Origin: Asterella californica
Lineage: Eukaryota; Streptophyta; Marchantiopsida; Marchantiales; Aytoniaceae
DNA length: 64,000 nt
Assembly (NCBI GenBank): GCA_036924285.1
Contig: JAYKYS010000005.1
Coordinates: forward strand, 25,022,001 to 25,086,000
Reading direction: 5' to 3'
A program made the translations under genes and the position numbers. Below are positions 11,131 to 23,702 of this stretch, piece after piece. Under the pieces are notes generated by a model. The model did no database searches. It was not told the origin of the DNA and worked only from the letters and a program-made list of their open reading frames with translations. Within the stretch, counting starts at the first letter, position 1; each line of letters opens with the position of its first letter.

Positions 11131-13690
11131 GGTTAGTCAGTTTAGCTCGAGAATGGGAGCTCAGATAGTAGTCATGATCTATCGACAGCTCATGTGCCAA
11201 GAGAGTTTTATAGATGAGTAGAGATCAGAGAGACCTCCTTAGACTATATTTTCTGCATAGTGCATTAAAATGAAGTAAAACTTTGTTTTAAGACATGTTG
11301 AGTGATCTCCATTGTTAAATAATTTTTTACCGCTTAACTTCAGTTTCAAGTCCAGGACTTAATGTATTGAATGCAAGGGGAAGGAACTCAACCTTAGGAC
11401 TTGGATAGTTATGAATCCAAGCGGCTTCGCTTAGAAAGGGAAGTTTTGAGGATCACAAAATTTGAGGATGTGGATGGATTGCCGACTTCTAGCTTAATTG
11501 CTGCTTATTGGTTGATTTTTCTGCTGGTTTGGTTTTTGACATCTTGACTTAGTGCTACACCCAATTTCAGAGACGGTAAGTAATGGACCGAGCACGGAAA
11601 TAAATTATTTCTCTAGTGAGTTGTGTTAGTTTATTCTTTGTTGATTCGTTTTGTTCAAGGGTGTCCTTGCTTAGTCTATTACTTGCACAGACAAGTAAGG
11701 TGACTGGTAAGAGAGATCTGGTGAGTGAAGTCGGCTGCCGCTTCGACACAAAGCATGAGTCTTTTGGTTGAGAAGGAGGGTCCCATGGTTCCTCAGTATA
11801 TCTCAAATTCCTACAGTTTGAGTAGAATAGAGAGAAGTGAATGTGCGTAAACTTAGAACTTTGTATGAGATCACAAGAAAACGACTATACACTAAGCAAA
11901 AAGTATAACATTAATTTAATATCCCACCCATTCCACATGCTATCAGAAAGCAATGAGTCGTTTTGCGTGTTAGATGGTTAAAAACCACTAGAATTTTGAA
12001 GCATGAAAGTCCTTTGCAACAGTAGGACGAGAAAACACAAACTATGCAAAACATATTAACATTTCCATCAAAACACTTTTGTACATAGTCATTTCATGGA
12101 CCCGAAAACAGTCTGAAGTCTGTTTGATGAAACTCAACAAACATCGTGCATGTCATATCTAAGCCCTAAGAAACATTGATTTTCATTTGTTTCAAACCAA
12201 CACTGTAACTATCATTATGATCATGCTCATGTTTGTGAGCTTGAGTTTAAATATGTTATTAAATGTCCAATCACCTCATCCCAATATCTTAAATCTGGAG
12301 ATATTGATACCTTCAACATATGAGAATAGCCTAGTGCAGTTTGTGAACTTACTGTCCGTGACTACTCTGTGGTATCAAGAAGTTAAGTACTGTGCAACAG
12401 GTTTTTACAACTTCTGCTGTCCCCATCTTGTGATGCTCATGTTCAAAATAATAAACTTGCTTTTTAGAACTCCAGAAGCTTGCTCTATACCACGTGTTCT
12501 ATACATACCTTACCTCTAATCTCACGTTCTATGAACAGTCGATGCGAACAGACTGATCGTGATAGAAGGTTGTAAGATAATATCATTCACGATGTAACTA
12601 GGATCATAAAGCGATATAGTTGATACATACTAGACAGATAACAGACTCTTGTAGCACTCTATTATCTCTAACGTGCGTCTAGAGTGATGAGGTTCTCAAA
12701 ATTCAAGCATCGTGATTGGATCTAGTCATCTCACAGCTAACATCAAGGAATCGATTGTCTATGTTACACTCAACGTACAACACCATAGAATGATATGGTT
12801 TTTAGTTGTAATACTCAACTGGTAACTCCTCGTCAGAGGTGCTCTAATATGGATGTGAGAGTCATAGATAACTCTGTGGCAGCTTGGACGTTCACATTTT
12901 GTCAAGAAACCTTGGTTGACTCACTTCGTTGTCGCTGCTGTAGGACATGATATGAACATCATATCCATCCTTTTGTTTATAGCTCAGACTACATATGCAA
13001 AACACTCTTGGAAAGTGGTCTGACATATACCGAACCTCTCGTGTACATGAAAGTGGATTATGCCAAAAAGCAAGTTTGAGTAGAGTTGTCCTACTCTTTC
13101 TACCGGCATTGCTAATCTATCATTTTGTCATGCTTCCGATCCCAACATAGACACCACATTCAAAATTATGGATTTGGACATACCGAGTGTTTTGATCCAT
13201 CTATCTACATCATACCTCCCCAACAAGTAATACCTGAATCATATCAATGATCTGATTTTTACCCACCAAGTATGATGATCAATGTGGAGTTGGTGTGCTA
13301 TCGCTAGTTGTTGAGCAAGAAGCAAAATATTGACAAGTGAAGCTTGCACATCCCCAAGTTGATTGTACCAAGTTGAGTATCTTCTTCTTCCATCTCTTCA
13401 ACTATGATGAGCTCTGCCACTATACGTACTACCAGCACAACAATTGTGATCACCACGACCATAATTTCTTCTATGTCTACACAAGAGGAGATATCATGAT
13501 GAGAGTTATACTTAAGGCTAAAATTTATTGAATATCTTTTACTATAGACAAAGACCACCTCGCTTGAACTGAAAGCTGAAAGATTTTCACAACCATTAGT
13601 TCATCCACAACACTCATATTCAGAATGTGCAAATAGAAGACATGTCATAAACTGAAACAGCAAGATATACATTAGTGGATACCTAGTGAT
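11131..13690. other. Decayed DNA, probably old transposon sequence
   Basis: Open frames of 80-110 codons (11567-11806 minus, 12187-12519 plus, 13304-13558 minus) show no recognised domain. Given the adjacent LTR remnants, old retroelement interior is the likeliest source, by inference only. Confidence 0.35.
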
Positions 13691-13699
13691 ATACTGAGT

Positions 13700-14035
13700 G
13701 GCAGCGATGTAGTGATGTTATTACGGGTGTGACTGCCGTACATAGGTTTGGGTAGCGAGACATTGTGTGACGCTAATTGCTAGAGAATGATGTCTTCCTT
13801 ACTTCTAGTTACGCTTAGATAGTTCTTGTCCTCGGATTGGATTCTGAGGTTAGGTTAGGGACTTGAGTCAAGACTAAAGACTGTTCTAGTCTCCTCATCT
13901 CGTTTTTGTAGTACGTAACAGATGTGTATATAAAGTGAGATTTGGATATATCTAGTCTCTTCCTCGTGTTTATTTGTGTCTCTCTTTTGCTATATATCTA
14001 CAGCCATATACCTCACATATTCATGGACAACTTTC
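13700..14035 (+). repeat. Possible decayed LTR
   Basis: The stretch begins near TGATGTTATTACGGG and has a TATA-like TGTATATAAAGTGAG at about 13923-13937. It ends near CTCACATATTCATGGACAAC, which recalls the CA-end plus primer-binding-site layout of plant copia elements. No matching second LTR was found, so this is tentative. Confidence 0.2.
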
Positions 14036-16589
14036 ATGCACAAAAATTATGGTGATGCGATAGAACTGGCTGTTTGTACTCTGACCAGTTGAGCTTTGCT
14101 TCTCCACTTCAATGATTGAGTAGGAGAAGCTCGACAACGTGTGATTCAATGATGAGACCGAGAGACTCATGCCTCGTTTTTGTTTCTAGAAGTTATGACG
14201 ACTTATAGCTTCCGCATCTACTATCTCAAAATTCTGAAGTTCAGCTTCATGTTGCGCAGCAGGCAGCTGTTCTGAAGCAGATTGTGGATCAAGACCTGAT
14301 CCAGAACTAGGGATCATTATCATGATCATGCATGATAGGGTCATTCTCGATCTTGAGTCATATCAATAATCGATGAATGGATAGAAATGAAGAGAAAATA
14401 TAGTCAGAAGTTTTTCCTCCTCACAGTCAGCTCGATCCATAGTACGTATGGAGCATTGCCAGATATTCTTTCACAGTCGTACCTTTTTTGGTAAGCATAA
14501 AAACACTCTTTTTATTTGTTTCTTATCTGACTGATGATAATTTCACTATTTTCTTTCGACCATAGATAACATTGGATCTTTCGGTGCTTGGACTCTGAAG
14601 TGCATACTCACATTCTGGTTTGCTTCTTCAATTTCTAAATGCTTCACCCCTAATCAAATAGACATTCTACTAATCTTGTCATGTTAATATACTCTCTGTG
14701 TGTAACCATCTCGAGAGTAGAATTCTCATTACGCATTGGATGAGTAACCAACAATAGTTGATGGAAAAAGAGCAGCATCTTCGAAGAAGATAATATTCCG
14801 GAAGCTACTTCTCATGATTTCTCACAAATTGGGAGAAGTGTGAGAAAGTTGGATCTATAAAAGAATGCAGGTCACTGACTATCTGGAATGAAGCTATATG
14901 CTTTGAAATCTTCGATATCGCTATATGAAGTCTCTCCACCTTCGTCCGCAACGCTCCTTTAGAGCATCATTGTTTTATCATAAATCCGTCTCCACCATAA
15001 AGACCGACGACTAATCCAGATAAATGTAATTGTCCACATTACATATCATATTTCACACATGGACTTGACGATTATATACACAGAAGAACTGAAGATCTAA
15101 AGACCTCAGGTTTTTACTGTTTCTCTCGAACACTTCCTTCCCTTGATTCTCTTCTAGCTCTCGATGTTCCTTGTGACAGCTTGCCGCTTGTTCTGTCCAT
15201 TGTGGACAACACAAATAGCACGAAGCAAATGCAGGTGTTGCACTCATTCGTGTGAGTCTCAAGAAACAAAGACACAAAACTCAAATATGTTTTTCATCAA
15301 TTTGCATTTGATAATACAAAAATCAACATGATACACTGATAAATCTAGCTAGGAAAGGTAAAACATAACGAGTAATGAAAAGAATTATTATCAACCTCAC
15401 CATCACACATGCAATGAAAATAACCCAGTCATGAAAAATGTGGTGTGAGCACGTCCCTAGCACTTCTTGAAAAATTGAGCATGTGAAAAACAAGTGCGAA
15501 GAGTCCCTCATGCAAGAAAATGTTTTTTCTCCACCCAATATGTACAACTACTGACATCCTCATACTTCCTTTTCCGCTTGTAATCTACCAACAGGTTCAC
15601 TGTCTGTGGAGGCAGTGAACTGGCATAGATATTCAACCTGACGTAGACACCACTGGCAGCCGTTCCCTCCACGGAAAACTGCACGCTGTAAATCTGAGTG
15701 TGCGGATGTTTTAATACTTCTGTCTCTCACTAGGTAAATCCGTTCCCTGACACGTGGGCACATCCCGGACAGAAAATATCCAGGTGGCGGAGGAGGCTCG
15801 ACAAAAGTAGAGACTTTTGATGGGGCACGCGACAAGTAGCGAGTCTGCGACTCAAAGGAATGCAACGCACGACATTTTGCTAGGAAGAAAAGAAAGTCTG
15901 AGAGCGTAGGAGTGAGTTTTGTATTTACTGAGCATGGAGTCAAACAGAAAACAACGATATAACTTTTCGTCTCCTTGTCTCCTCTCAAACGGAATTGGAA
16001 GGGGTTAGCTATGGGAATGTACAGGAAATCCCAATATTTTACTTTGGAATTATGAACTGACTTAAGAAAGAAGTTAAACATGCTTGCAAAGTTAAACAGC
16101 TGTATTATTCGCAGCTCGGTTCATCTCCACAGGATAGGCTGATTAATTCCTTTGCACCGGCATGAGTCTTCGAAGGCGGCTCCACGTGGCCAAAATGAGC
16201 AATCAACCGCAGAAAGGCAATGGTGGAATATCCAAGTGTCATCTAAAGAGAATAAAAGTGAACACCGGAAGGAAAAGAAAAACGACGCTTTTCCGCTCTT
16301 TTATATATGTCCGGGTTCTTATTCACCTTGAGCCCAAGAATATGTACTTATAAAGTAATTAAAACCTAAGTATGATTACAAGTGCTCCGGATGACCAAGA
16401 AGAATTGCGGGTTTGTTTTAAGAACTGAGAAATTTAACGTTTATGTAGAAAATGATTTTGGTGATTACGTTTTCAATGTATTTGGATAATATGAGATAAA
16501 GAATTAATTTTTAAGACTATTTATTAGTTTTATAAATTAGAATTCACTTATTAAATATTCTTGTGTAATATTTACATCTTTTTGGATAA
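14036..16589. other. Intergenic DNA with one unassigned 173-codon frame
   Basis: The longest frame is 15560-16081 on the minus strand, with a PPPPP run in the middle. It has no recognised domain, no known family and no clear start context, so I do not call it a gene. The rest holds nothing supportable. Confidence 0.4.
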
Positions 16590-16628
16590 AATAGGAGCAA
16601 AAGTTCCCCGAAGGCGGCCGGGGATGCT
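16590..16628 (+). repeat. Dispersed short repeat, copy 3
   Basis: AATAGGAGCAAAAGTTCCCC then GAAGGCGG matches the repeats at 103, 1256 and 60316. A small GC-rich hairpin (CCCCGAAGGCGGCCGGGG) follows directly. Confidence 0.35.
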
Positions 16629-17118
16629 TTTTCATGTCCTTTCAAGAAAGATGGTTTGGCTGTATGTGGGAACCGCCTATTACGCGTCTTACAGCCCGAA
16701 GCGGACATTCAGGGAGAATCCAGTGTAACCAAGAACGTCTCTACGTGTTGCTGGATGTGACAAGTACAGTGCTCGTGGCGATGAACCTTGAAATGGGTAA
16801 GGGGGAGTAGGATTCTTGATTAATAGTCGGGGAAATAAGTGCGCCCACATCGATCGCTGGGACTTTGAACTTTTCAACACTAAGAAAACTAATAAAACAT
16901 GAATCCCATCAGCAGGAGGGCTAAATAGACCGAGCTGCTGAGTAAGCACATTGGATTAGAAGTCCACGCTGTTAATCAGCAAAGAAATTTATTCACCCCC
17001 ACCATTAGGCTGAGCGTGGATATGCTCATTGCATCGAGCAACACCATCGATCGTGGTATGGCAAGGCGCTAGTGAACGATCCTCTTTGTGAAACTCCTCT
17101 CGTAGGCCCCACTCGCTG

Positions 17119-17852
17119 TTGGACGCACGTCCGCTGAGAGTGGTAGAGAGCGAGACCATGTCAGCGCGCTGGTGGACTCAGTCTCGGAACACGACACGCA
17201 CTTGTAAATGGACCGAGTCGCGTTCATTCAGGTTTGTATTGTTGTTCCTCCTTGTCGCCTCTGGAAACCCCAGGGAAATCGCTACGTGGAAGAGGGGAAA
17301 CGTTCATTCAAGGGCTCAGCTCTATAATACCACGATCGGGTCGATGCAAGCATATGCAGTGACAAGTCTAGACGAACACCGAACAAGACCATCGGAGTAC
17401 TGCTGAGTTCGCTCCTCGTAGATCTTTTGGTCAGGCTCATACCCTCGTAGTTAAAATAGGAAGTGGGTTTCGGTCCAGACGAGAGCCTCACTCTGATCGG
17501 TCGCGCGCGACGTCCTCCGGTCAAGCTAGCCCGCCTTTCGGGGTGTTTCCTTTCCCTTTTCTTCAAGATTTGATCTTTTTCGTTCGATTGATATCTCTGC
17601 TCGCCTGCTCGAGTAGTAGAAGAAGTCTGTAGTGTCTCTTTCTTACGTGAAATTTCTTCTAAAGGTCTTGTTAGGTGTTCTTTTTCTTCGGTTTTAAGGG
17701 GTTATCGGAAGGCATTTTGTTTACAAGGGGTGTATAAGTCTTGGTTTAAGATTGACCCAGGCGCTGGGGATTGTACAAGAACATTCACACGAGAAATCCA
17801 GCAGACTTCATAAAAGCGAGTTGTACTGAGTGGGCTTTCGCCTAGTTACAAG
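17119..17852 (+). promoter_or_regulatory. 5' flank and leader of the BAHD gene
   Basis: This gene-free stretch becomes pyrimidine-rich toward the start codon. A TATA-like CTCTATAATACC lies at about 17321-17332, which would give a leader of roughly 500 bases. A later candidate, GTGTATAAGTC, is near 17728. Neither can be fixed without transcript data. The start codon context is ACAAGATGGG, with A at -3 and G at +4, which is favourable. Open frames here (17119-17406, 17282-17566) have no family support. Confidence 0.3.
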
Positions 17853-19580
17853 ATGGGTCAAATGTTCTCCAAGAGAGCGGATGGGGGTGTAGAATCCGAT
17901 TCGGACTCAGAAGAGGAGATCCAGAGTGGGGAAGCTACGCGCGATGAACGTAACATTGAGGAGCAGGACTACGAGAAGGACGCACCGCTGAGTCGATTTT
18001 CGTTCATGTCGCAGTCTCAAGAACTGAGAAATAGTATTGAGGATGCATTTTTGAACTTCACTACGGCACCTAGCACTCCCATGCCTTGTGAAATGATGAC
18101 GATAGGCGAGGACGAGGAGCTGAAAATACAGGCGGATAAAACAACCATGTCGTTCCCGGTCGAGTCTGGGAAGTCAGTGCCACAGTCACCGCTGTCGACG
18201 CCCCGGGCGAAAGTGAGGCCGCTGTCGAAGTCCATCATAGTACCTGAAACACCGACGGAAGAGCACTGGCTGAAGCTGAGCAATTTGGATCGAGTGGTGA
18301 ACCCGACCTTCAGCAGCGTGATTCATTACTTCGCGAATGCCGTGACTGAAGACAGAAGTTTCATCGATGTGGTGAGCTTCCTCAAAACGACGTTGGCAAA
18401 AACACTCGTCGAGTTCTACCCGATGGCTGGAAGGTTAACCCTTCGGGAGGACGGCGTCGTAGATCTCAAGTGCGATGACCAGGGGGCAGTTTTCATAGAG
18501 GCTGTGGTAGATGCAGAATTGAAGGACTGGGGTGGCGCGGCGGCGAACTACCTGCTTTCAGGTCTGGAGGTCGCTAGAGTCGGGCCGGGACCGGTTTACG
18601 TCCCAGACCAGCTTACACCGATGCCCGTGACTATCATACAGGTGACCAGGTTCCGTTGCGGCACAATTGCCCTGGGAACCAACTGGCACCACACGGTAGC
18701 CGATGGATTCTCGGGCACTCACTTCATGAGATCCTGGGCCGAGATCGCTCAAGGGAAGCCACTGACGCTCAAGCCCGATCACAACCGGAGCATTCTCAAG
18801 CCACGCGACCCCCTCAACCCGAGTCTCGTGTACGGTTACAGCACCAGAAACTTGGAAGAAATTTCCCCCGAGGCAGCCAAGGCGCGCACCAGCGAGCCGG
18901 CCAAGCTCGAGGCGTTCCATCTGAATAAGGACAAGATCCTGGAGCTGAAGAACCGGGCGAACCTCTTCCCTCCACCCTTCACCCCTCGGCCCTACACCTC
19001 TGCTGAGTCCGTATCTGCTCATTTGTGGATTCAAATGACTAAAGCCAGGGCGGCGGCGAACGCCTACACGGCCGAGGGTGCCAAGGACACGATCACCAAG
19101 TTCTTCATGTTCGTCGACGGGCGCAAGCGATTGAAATTGCCCCCTGGCTACTTCGGGAACGTGGTGTGCAGTGCTTGTGCTGTGGCAAAAGAGGCAGACA
19201 TCATCAATGGGCAAGTTCACTACGCTGCGAGTTTGATCAGAACGGCCACGCGTAACATCACGAACGAGTACTTCCGGTCGCTGATCGATTGGGTGGAGGA
19301 CAAGGGCATATCGTCTTCCAAGTCCGAGCACGTCAATTCTCTGGGGCACGACGTCGCGGCTACGTTCTGGACCTTCTTTCCTCTGTATGAGATCGAATTC
19401 GGCTGGGGACGCCCCATATTCGCGGCCAGGAATTCTCCTCCCCGTCCTTTGATCGATGGAATCGCCATGATGCCCAGCGCCACTGGAGCTGGAGATATGG
19501 TTGCCTTGTTGAACCTTCATGCGGACCGCATGTCCAGGCTCCAACGCCAGATTTCTTTCGCAACCGTCTTCCACTCGTAG
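17853..19580 (+). CDS. BAHD acyltransferase, HCT-like, with N-terminal extension
   Basis: BAHD enzymes move an acyl group from acyl-CoA to an alcohol or amine acceptor; HCT-type members use shikimate or quinate in the phenylpropanoid pathway. Seen in the 575-residue intronless frame: a typical N-terminal segment from about 123 (SKSIIVPETPTEEHWLKLSN), a FYPMAGRL block at 188-195, the catalytic HxxxD at H280-D284 (HTVADGFSG), VDGRKRL near 421-427 then PPGYFGN to 436, and FGWG at 516-519 replacing the usual DFGWG. Plain BAHDs are about 430-460 residues. Here residues 1-120 are extra, acidic and serine-rich, and begin MGQMFSKR, an N-myristoylation-like sequence (Gly2, Ser6, Lys7). The first ATG is preferred for that motif and its good context; a start at codon 4 would lose it. 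The exact acceptor cannot be read from the sequence. Confidence 0.93.
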   Translation: MGQMFSKRADGGVESDSDSEEEIQSGEATRDERNIEEQDYEKDAPLSRFSFMSQSQELRNSIEDAFLNFTTAPSTPMPCEMMTIGEDEELKIQADKTTMSFPVESGKSVPQSPLSTPRAKVRPLSKSIIVPETPTEEHWLKLSNLDRVVNPTFSSVIHYFANAVTEDRSFIDVVSFLKTTLAKTLVEFYPMAGRLTLREDGVVDLKCDDQGAVFIEAVVDAELKDWGGAAANYLLSGLEVARVGPGPVYVPDQLTPMPVTIIQVTRFRCGTIALGTNWHHTVADGFSGTHFMRSWAEIAQGKPLTLKPDHNRSILKPRDPLNPSLVYGYSTRNLEEISPEAAKARTSEPAKLEAFHLNKDKILELKNRANLFPPPFTPRPYTSAESVSAHLWIQMTKARAAANAYTAEGAKDTITKFFMFVDGRKRLKLPPGYFGNVVCSACAVAKEADIINGQVHYAASLIRTATRNITNEYFRSLIDWVEDKGISSSKSEHVNSLGHDVAATFWTFFPLYEIEFGWGRPIFAARNSPPRPLIDGIAMMPSATGAGDMVALLNLHADRMSRLQRQISFATVFHS

Positions 19581-21690
19581 GAAAAGCTTCCGATGAGATC
19601 CTTCTCTTTATGGATATCTGTAAATTGTACAGGTATACATTTTTCCGATCTCGACATTCATTTATTTTCTGCCTAGAAACATCCGTTCAACTCGGGTCGA
19701 GATTCAAGCAACCCAACATGTAAGAAAGGCATCATTCATCATGACCATCAATCTAGAATGTTGAATGCAAAACGCAGCGAAACTTTAGAAGGTCGAAATA
19801 GCGAACCACAGCAAATATAGAACTCTGTAGGCTGCAGTGACTTAATACACTCGACACAGTAATGCGCTCTGGCTACTGCGTGGAGTGTTCAAAAATCCGA
19901 AACACTCCGAAAATAATCGTCTGGAGAGATTGTAGAAATGATTAGAATTCTGTTCGGAGATGATCTTGGGGGCGGCTGTTAGAGGTGGGAGAATGAAACC
20001 AGTTTTCGCCATGTAATTTGAACCATAGGCACACTGAGCCAACTTCAAGCGATTCGGACTGGATTGATTTTTTCGACTGATGTGGAGATCAGTCCTTCGT
20101 TAGGATTAATGTAGCTAGGGCTCAGGTTGGCAGAAGTGTTGAGAGTAAGCGCACTTCAGCACAGAGAGACAGACAGATTTGATCAGCATGTACCATATTG
20201 GTCCTGTTCGGTGGATTTCAATTGCAGGAGTCTTGTATTCTTGAAGATCGATGAACCTTCCTATTACTGTACTTGTTTGTATTGTTATCGAGCTTGTACT
20301 GTGAGGATACCAGAAGGAGGGAGTGGTGATATTGATCCTCCCGAGTCGTCATATTTGACTGACAGTTTTCGCTTTCAGAAACTGGAGACTAGAGACTAGT
20401 CTAGTGATGAAAGAAATTTATATAAACCTACTGCAAGGCAAAAATCATTTGATGGACGTTATAATTTTCTTTGAACACTAATTTTTCTTTTTCGCTTCAT
20501 TTTATACACTTCGCTCAGCTGTGATCTGGTTAAACGTGTGTTCTAGTGTCCCCGTATTAACATAATGTTCACTGGATTTGATAGTTTTACTTTCTCATGC
20601 GAGTGTAAACTGGTTGGCTCTTCTGGCACACAAGAGCTGTGGAGCAAACTGCCTGTTGTGGGGATGTTACCTTCGCGGAGAAATGCAGAGACTACGGTAG
20701 GATATAAACGAAGTGCTGCAGCGGAATCGCGGGGCTTCTATGCATCTTTGACTTATCCGGATCTAAACCGTCATCTAATACTCCCTCATCCTTCTATGCA
20801 TCTTCGACTTATCCCTAATCTGTCACTCATGAGACAGAATGCTATACGACTTAAAATTTCCTTTACTTTTCCGGGTTGGTGCAATGCAAACGCGTAGCAT
20901 CACGAGGACGATCACCATGCGCATGGTGCTGCCGCGTCGTAACGAAGTAAAGTACCTTCATCGTTCATCCCTAGTATATAGAGGTTTATATTTATTAATA
21001 TACGGCATCTGTCCCTCAAAGTGATGATATGAAAGTGCTTTTATAGTCCACGTTGGTGAAAAGAAACTTTTTGTTGTACTGTACATCTTAGCAGCTAAGC
21101 TACAGTCGAAAGGCCCTTCGCGGATGTCCCATTAGGTACTGAGATAGGATCTTTCATCCTCGAGTGCTAGTCCCGAAGGCCAATTGGTGATGCATTGGAA
21201 GGTGATAGTATCACTGCAGACTTGCAGAGCCGCGCCTGCAGGTCTGCAGTACCAGTACCAATGCTCGTCAGATCCTTCAGTCCTGGTCTCGGTTACGTGG
21301 AAGGAGGATACACTTGGAAGTGAACGGGTGGAACAATTCCTTCATTTCAGGTATATAAAATTTGGGTTCATTTTCTCACAGTGGCTGTGATATGACAAGT
21401 GGCCAAATGCTGCGTTCGGTATGAATACACGCGACGAGCTCGGGGTATCATGATGACTAGGACCTAGCAAAATCCGTGGAGCAGGCCGTCCGTCCACCCA
21501 CTGACGTCTTTGCTATGCGTTAGCATGACGTAGCGAACTGCTTTTGAAATTCGCTTTACTCCGGAGGTAGCGAAAACTAATGTTAAACATGGGGTATGAG
21601 AATAGAAGCATGAAAAAGAACATTCTTCTGCTATGCGTGAGCATAGCTATCGATTATAAAGAACGAACAGAAAGGGAGGGAATATTCTAT
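19581..21690. other. 3' flank of the BAHD gene and intergenic DNA
   Basis: AT-rich 3' sequence follows the stop, but no canonical AATAAA is obvious. Farther on, frames at 20127-20399 and 20565-20897 have no recognised domain. A short hairpin GCTATGC-GTGA-GCATAGC lies near 21632-21650. Confidence 0.45.
20913..20928. repeat. Perfect 16-bp palindrome
   Basis: CACCATGCGCATGGTG is fully self-complementary. It contains CATGCGCATG and might be a protein-binding site, but there is no gene close enough to say. Confidence 0.45.
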
Positions 21691-21701
21691 TGTATTGGAC
21701 C

Positions 21702-21910
21702 GTTAAGTAACGGAGGGGAAGATGGAGCGAACGGGGCTACTGTGAAAAGCAAAAAGGAATTGAGAATTGACGGAAAAGAAGGAGTCTTTTGTCTTGTAAT
21801 AATGGTTAAGTGACTGAAGGGGAAGATGGAGCGAATGGAGCGGCTCTGAAAAACGGAAAAGAATTGTGAGTGGACGGAAAAGAAAGAGTTTATTTGGTCA
21901 TGTAGTGAAT
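21702..21910 (+). repeat. Tandem direct repeat, about 103-bp unit
   Basis: Two diverged copies start at 21702 and 21805 with GTTAAGT. They share GAGGGGAAGATGGAGCGAA, GAATTG, TTGACGGAAAAGAA, GAGT and TTGT blocks. Confidence 0.65.
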
Positions 21911-22889
21911 GATGGAGAGGCGAAATCTTCTAGCTGCGATCAATATCAGAATATTCAAGCAAATGTCGGAGACTTTGCATAGATAATCGGGGTTAACTAA
22001 GACCCTTTTGTGTCCTAGGTACTTATCTCTCCACAGTCAGACTACACTTCACGTCTTACGACATCGTCTCCCTAACTCTCAAGCTCAACATTCCTTAAGT
22101 CCCGACTTAGATCCGGCTAGGTCGGTCTCAAAACATGAACAAGTGACAACATGACTTGGGGTGGACTTCTCGTAAAATCCAATCCCATAAGTTCTTAAAC
22201 AGTGCCTCCAACACACCTAGCGGTCCAACCGTCCATTATATCCATCTGGGTCTAGGCTCCTGAACAATGATCTAATCTTCCGTCTCGTTCTCTAGTCTTA
22301 TCCCAGTCCTTGGATTGTTCCTAAGTCCAGACGTTCAAGTCTAGATTGGAACGCGCTTTGGCACTAGCCCAGCAATAACCTCATGCCCCCAGAGTCCGTC
22401 CGCCGAACCTTGGGGTCGGGTGACTCGTCTTGGTCCACCCAAGCATCGAGACCTCCCTCATATATACTTCTAGGGATCGACGGTCCCGTCCTCCTCTTTG
22501 GTCCCTGGAAATTATATCACAATCCAATCACGAGATGAGACATAATTCTCAGCTCAGAGGTCAATTCGAGGAGTTTTACATATCATTGAAAAGCTCTCGT
22601 CGAGATCTTTCAAATGATATCTTAATTGTCTCAAGATCCTACGTGGAGCTCCGTCTACGATCTAAAACGTCGGTGGAGCTCCAACACTTAGCAGTTTTTC
22701 CGAAAACTTGTGTGTCATGTCAGTTTGGCACCCCGGCTAAGTTGACCGAGTGCGGAGTGGCGAATCCCGGTAGGGCCGTTAGTGCCGTTAGGGCGAGTTT
22801 TTGAGATGACCCACTAGGGGTATATTTTGCAGGTACTGCTTGGAGGCCTTAGTTCTTCAAGTTGTGCTTCAAGCTCCTAGCTATGGTGG
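21911..22889. other. Probable LTR or untranslated retroelement DNA
   Basis: There is no credible gene. Long pyrimidine-biased stretches border a gypsy coding fragment (22890-23395) on its 3' side, the place where the rest of pol and an LTR would be expected, but LTR ends were not found. Confidence 0.3.
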
Positions 22890-23395
22890 TTAGTCTTTGT
22901 GAGTGCAATCTGGAGTCTTTGCAAGCACAGAGTGGATTTGGCTCGACTTTAGTGATTTTTTAGTGTCTATCATCTGACTTTCTACTTGCTCGGACATCAC
23001 TTGTCTCTTCCGCTTGATGATGTCGATGATCAGCTCGTGAAACTCCCTCTTCGCAATACCAAGAGGCTCCCGAAGAGAAAACTCAATTCGCGTGTCAAGT
23101 ATTCTCTGCTCCAAGATGCTCTTGAGATCAGTTGAAGTTTTTATGTCAGTCGCCAACTTGTAAGCCGGTCCCTTCTCCTTCTCTTGGGTAGTAAACCTCT
23201 TCCAGCAGTCGTTGGTTCCTGTTGGGATCTCTGCACGTCCTCCAACGGACCTAGTGCAGGTGGACGAGCCGCAGAAGTAGAGGGGATGTCCTCAGGAGGA
23301 GTTGCTCGTCTCCTGGTGACTCTTCGTCTATCTCTAGTCTCCTCTGAAATTTGAATATCAAGTTCAGAGGCTCCTCGTCGTCTCTTCTCCTCCAC
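22890..23395 (-). pseudogene. Ty3/gypsy fragment, segment before protease
   Basis: Two minus-strand frames (23395-23141 and 23156-22890), overlapping by a frameshift, encode a basic low-complexity stretch (RRRVTRRRATPPEDIPS) and then ILDTRIEFSLREPLGIAKRE followed by FHELIIDIIKRKR. The latter resembles the conserved SLRELLG-type segment that precedes the aspartic protease in plant gypsy polyproteins. There is no protease DSG motif and the frame ends soon after. It may be the continuation of the minus-strand gag at 26690-28024, split by the LTR insertion. Confidence 0.55.
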
Positions 23396-23702
23396 AGAAG
23401 CATCATGCTAGTGATCGTGTTTGTCCACGTCCAAGAATGCTATGATTTGGATGAGCACGTGGATCCAAGCGAGCTCAAGTTGGATACTACATCCACGATC
23501 CAGGGCAAGAAGAAGAGACAAGAAGAGACTTCTTCAGAGAAGCAAGCTGGGAGAATAAAGTTCAACCAGAAACTATTCTTCTTGAATCGGCAATGGAGGG
23601 CGATCCTTCACAACCAGAGGAGATGGTTGGGGTGCAAACAATGGACATGGTTGATCTGGTTGCGGACATACAACAACCAGATATTGATACAATGATGGAT
23701 GT

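Noticed and set aside
13304..13558. Copia RNase H remnant
   Set aside because: Neither strand shows the STEAEY or KHI motifs; resemblance was too weak to report.
15560..16081. 173-codon minus-strand frame as a gene
   Set aside because: No recognisable family, no intron or promoter evidence, and mixed composition; kept only as a note.
18558..19574. 338-codon open frame on the minus strand opposite the BAHD gene
   Set aside because: It lies entirely antisense to a well-supported gene with GC-rich codons, which keeps the opposite frame open. Its translation shows no family and is rich in R, G and S as expected for a shadow.
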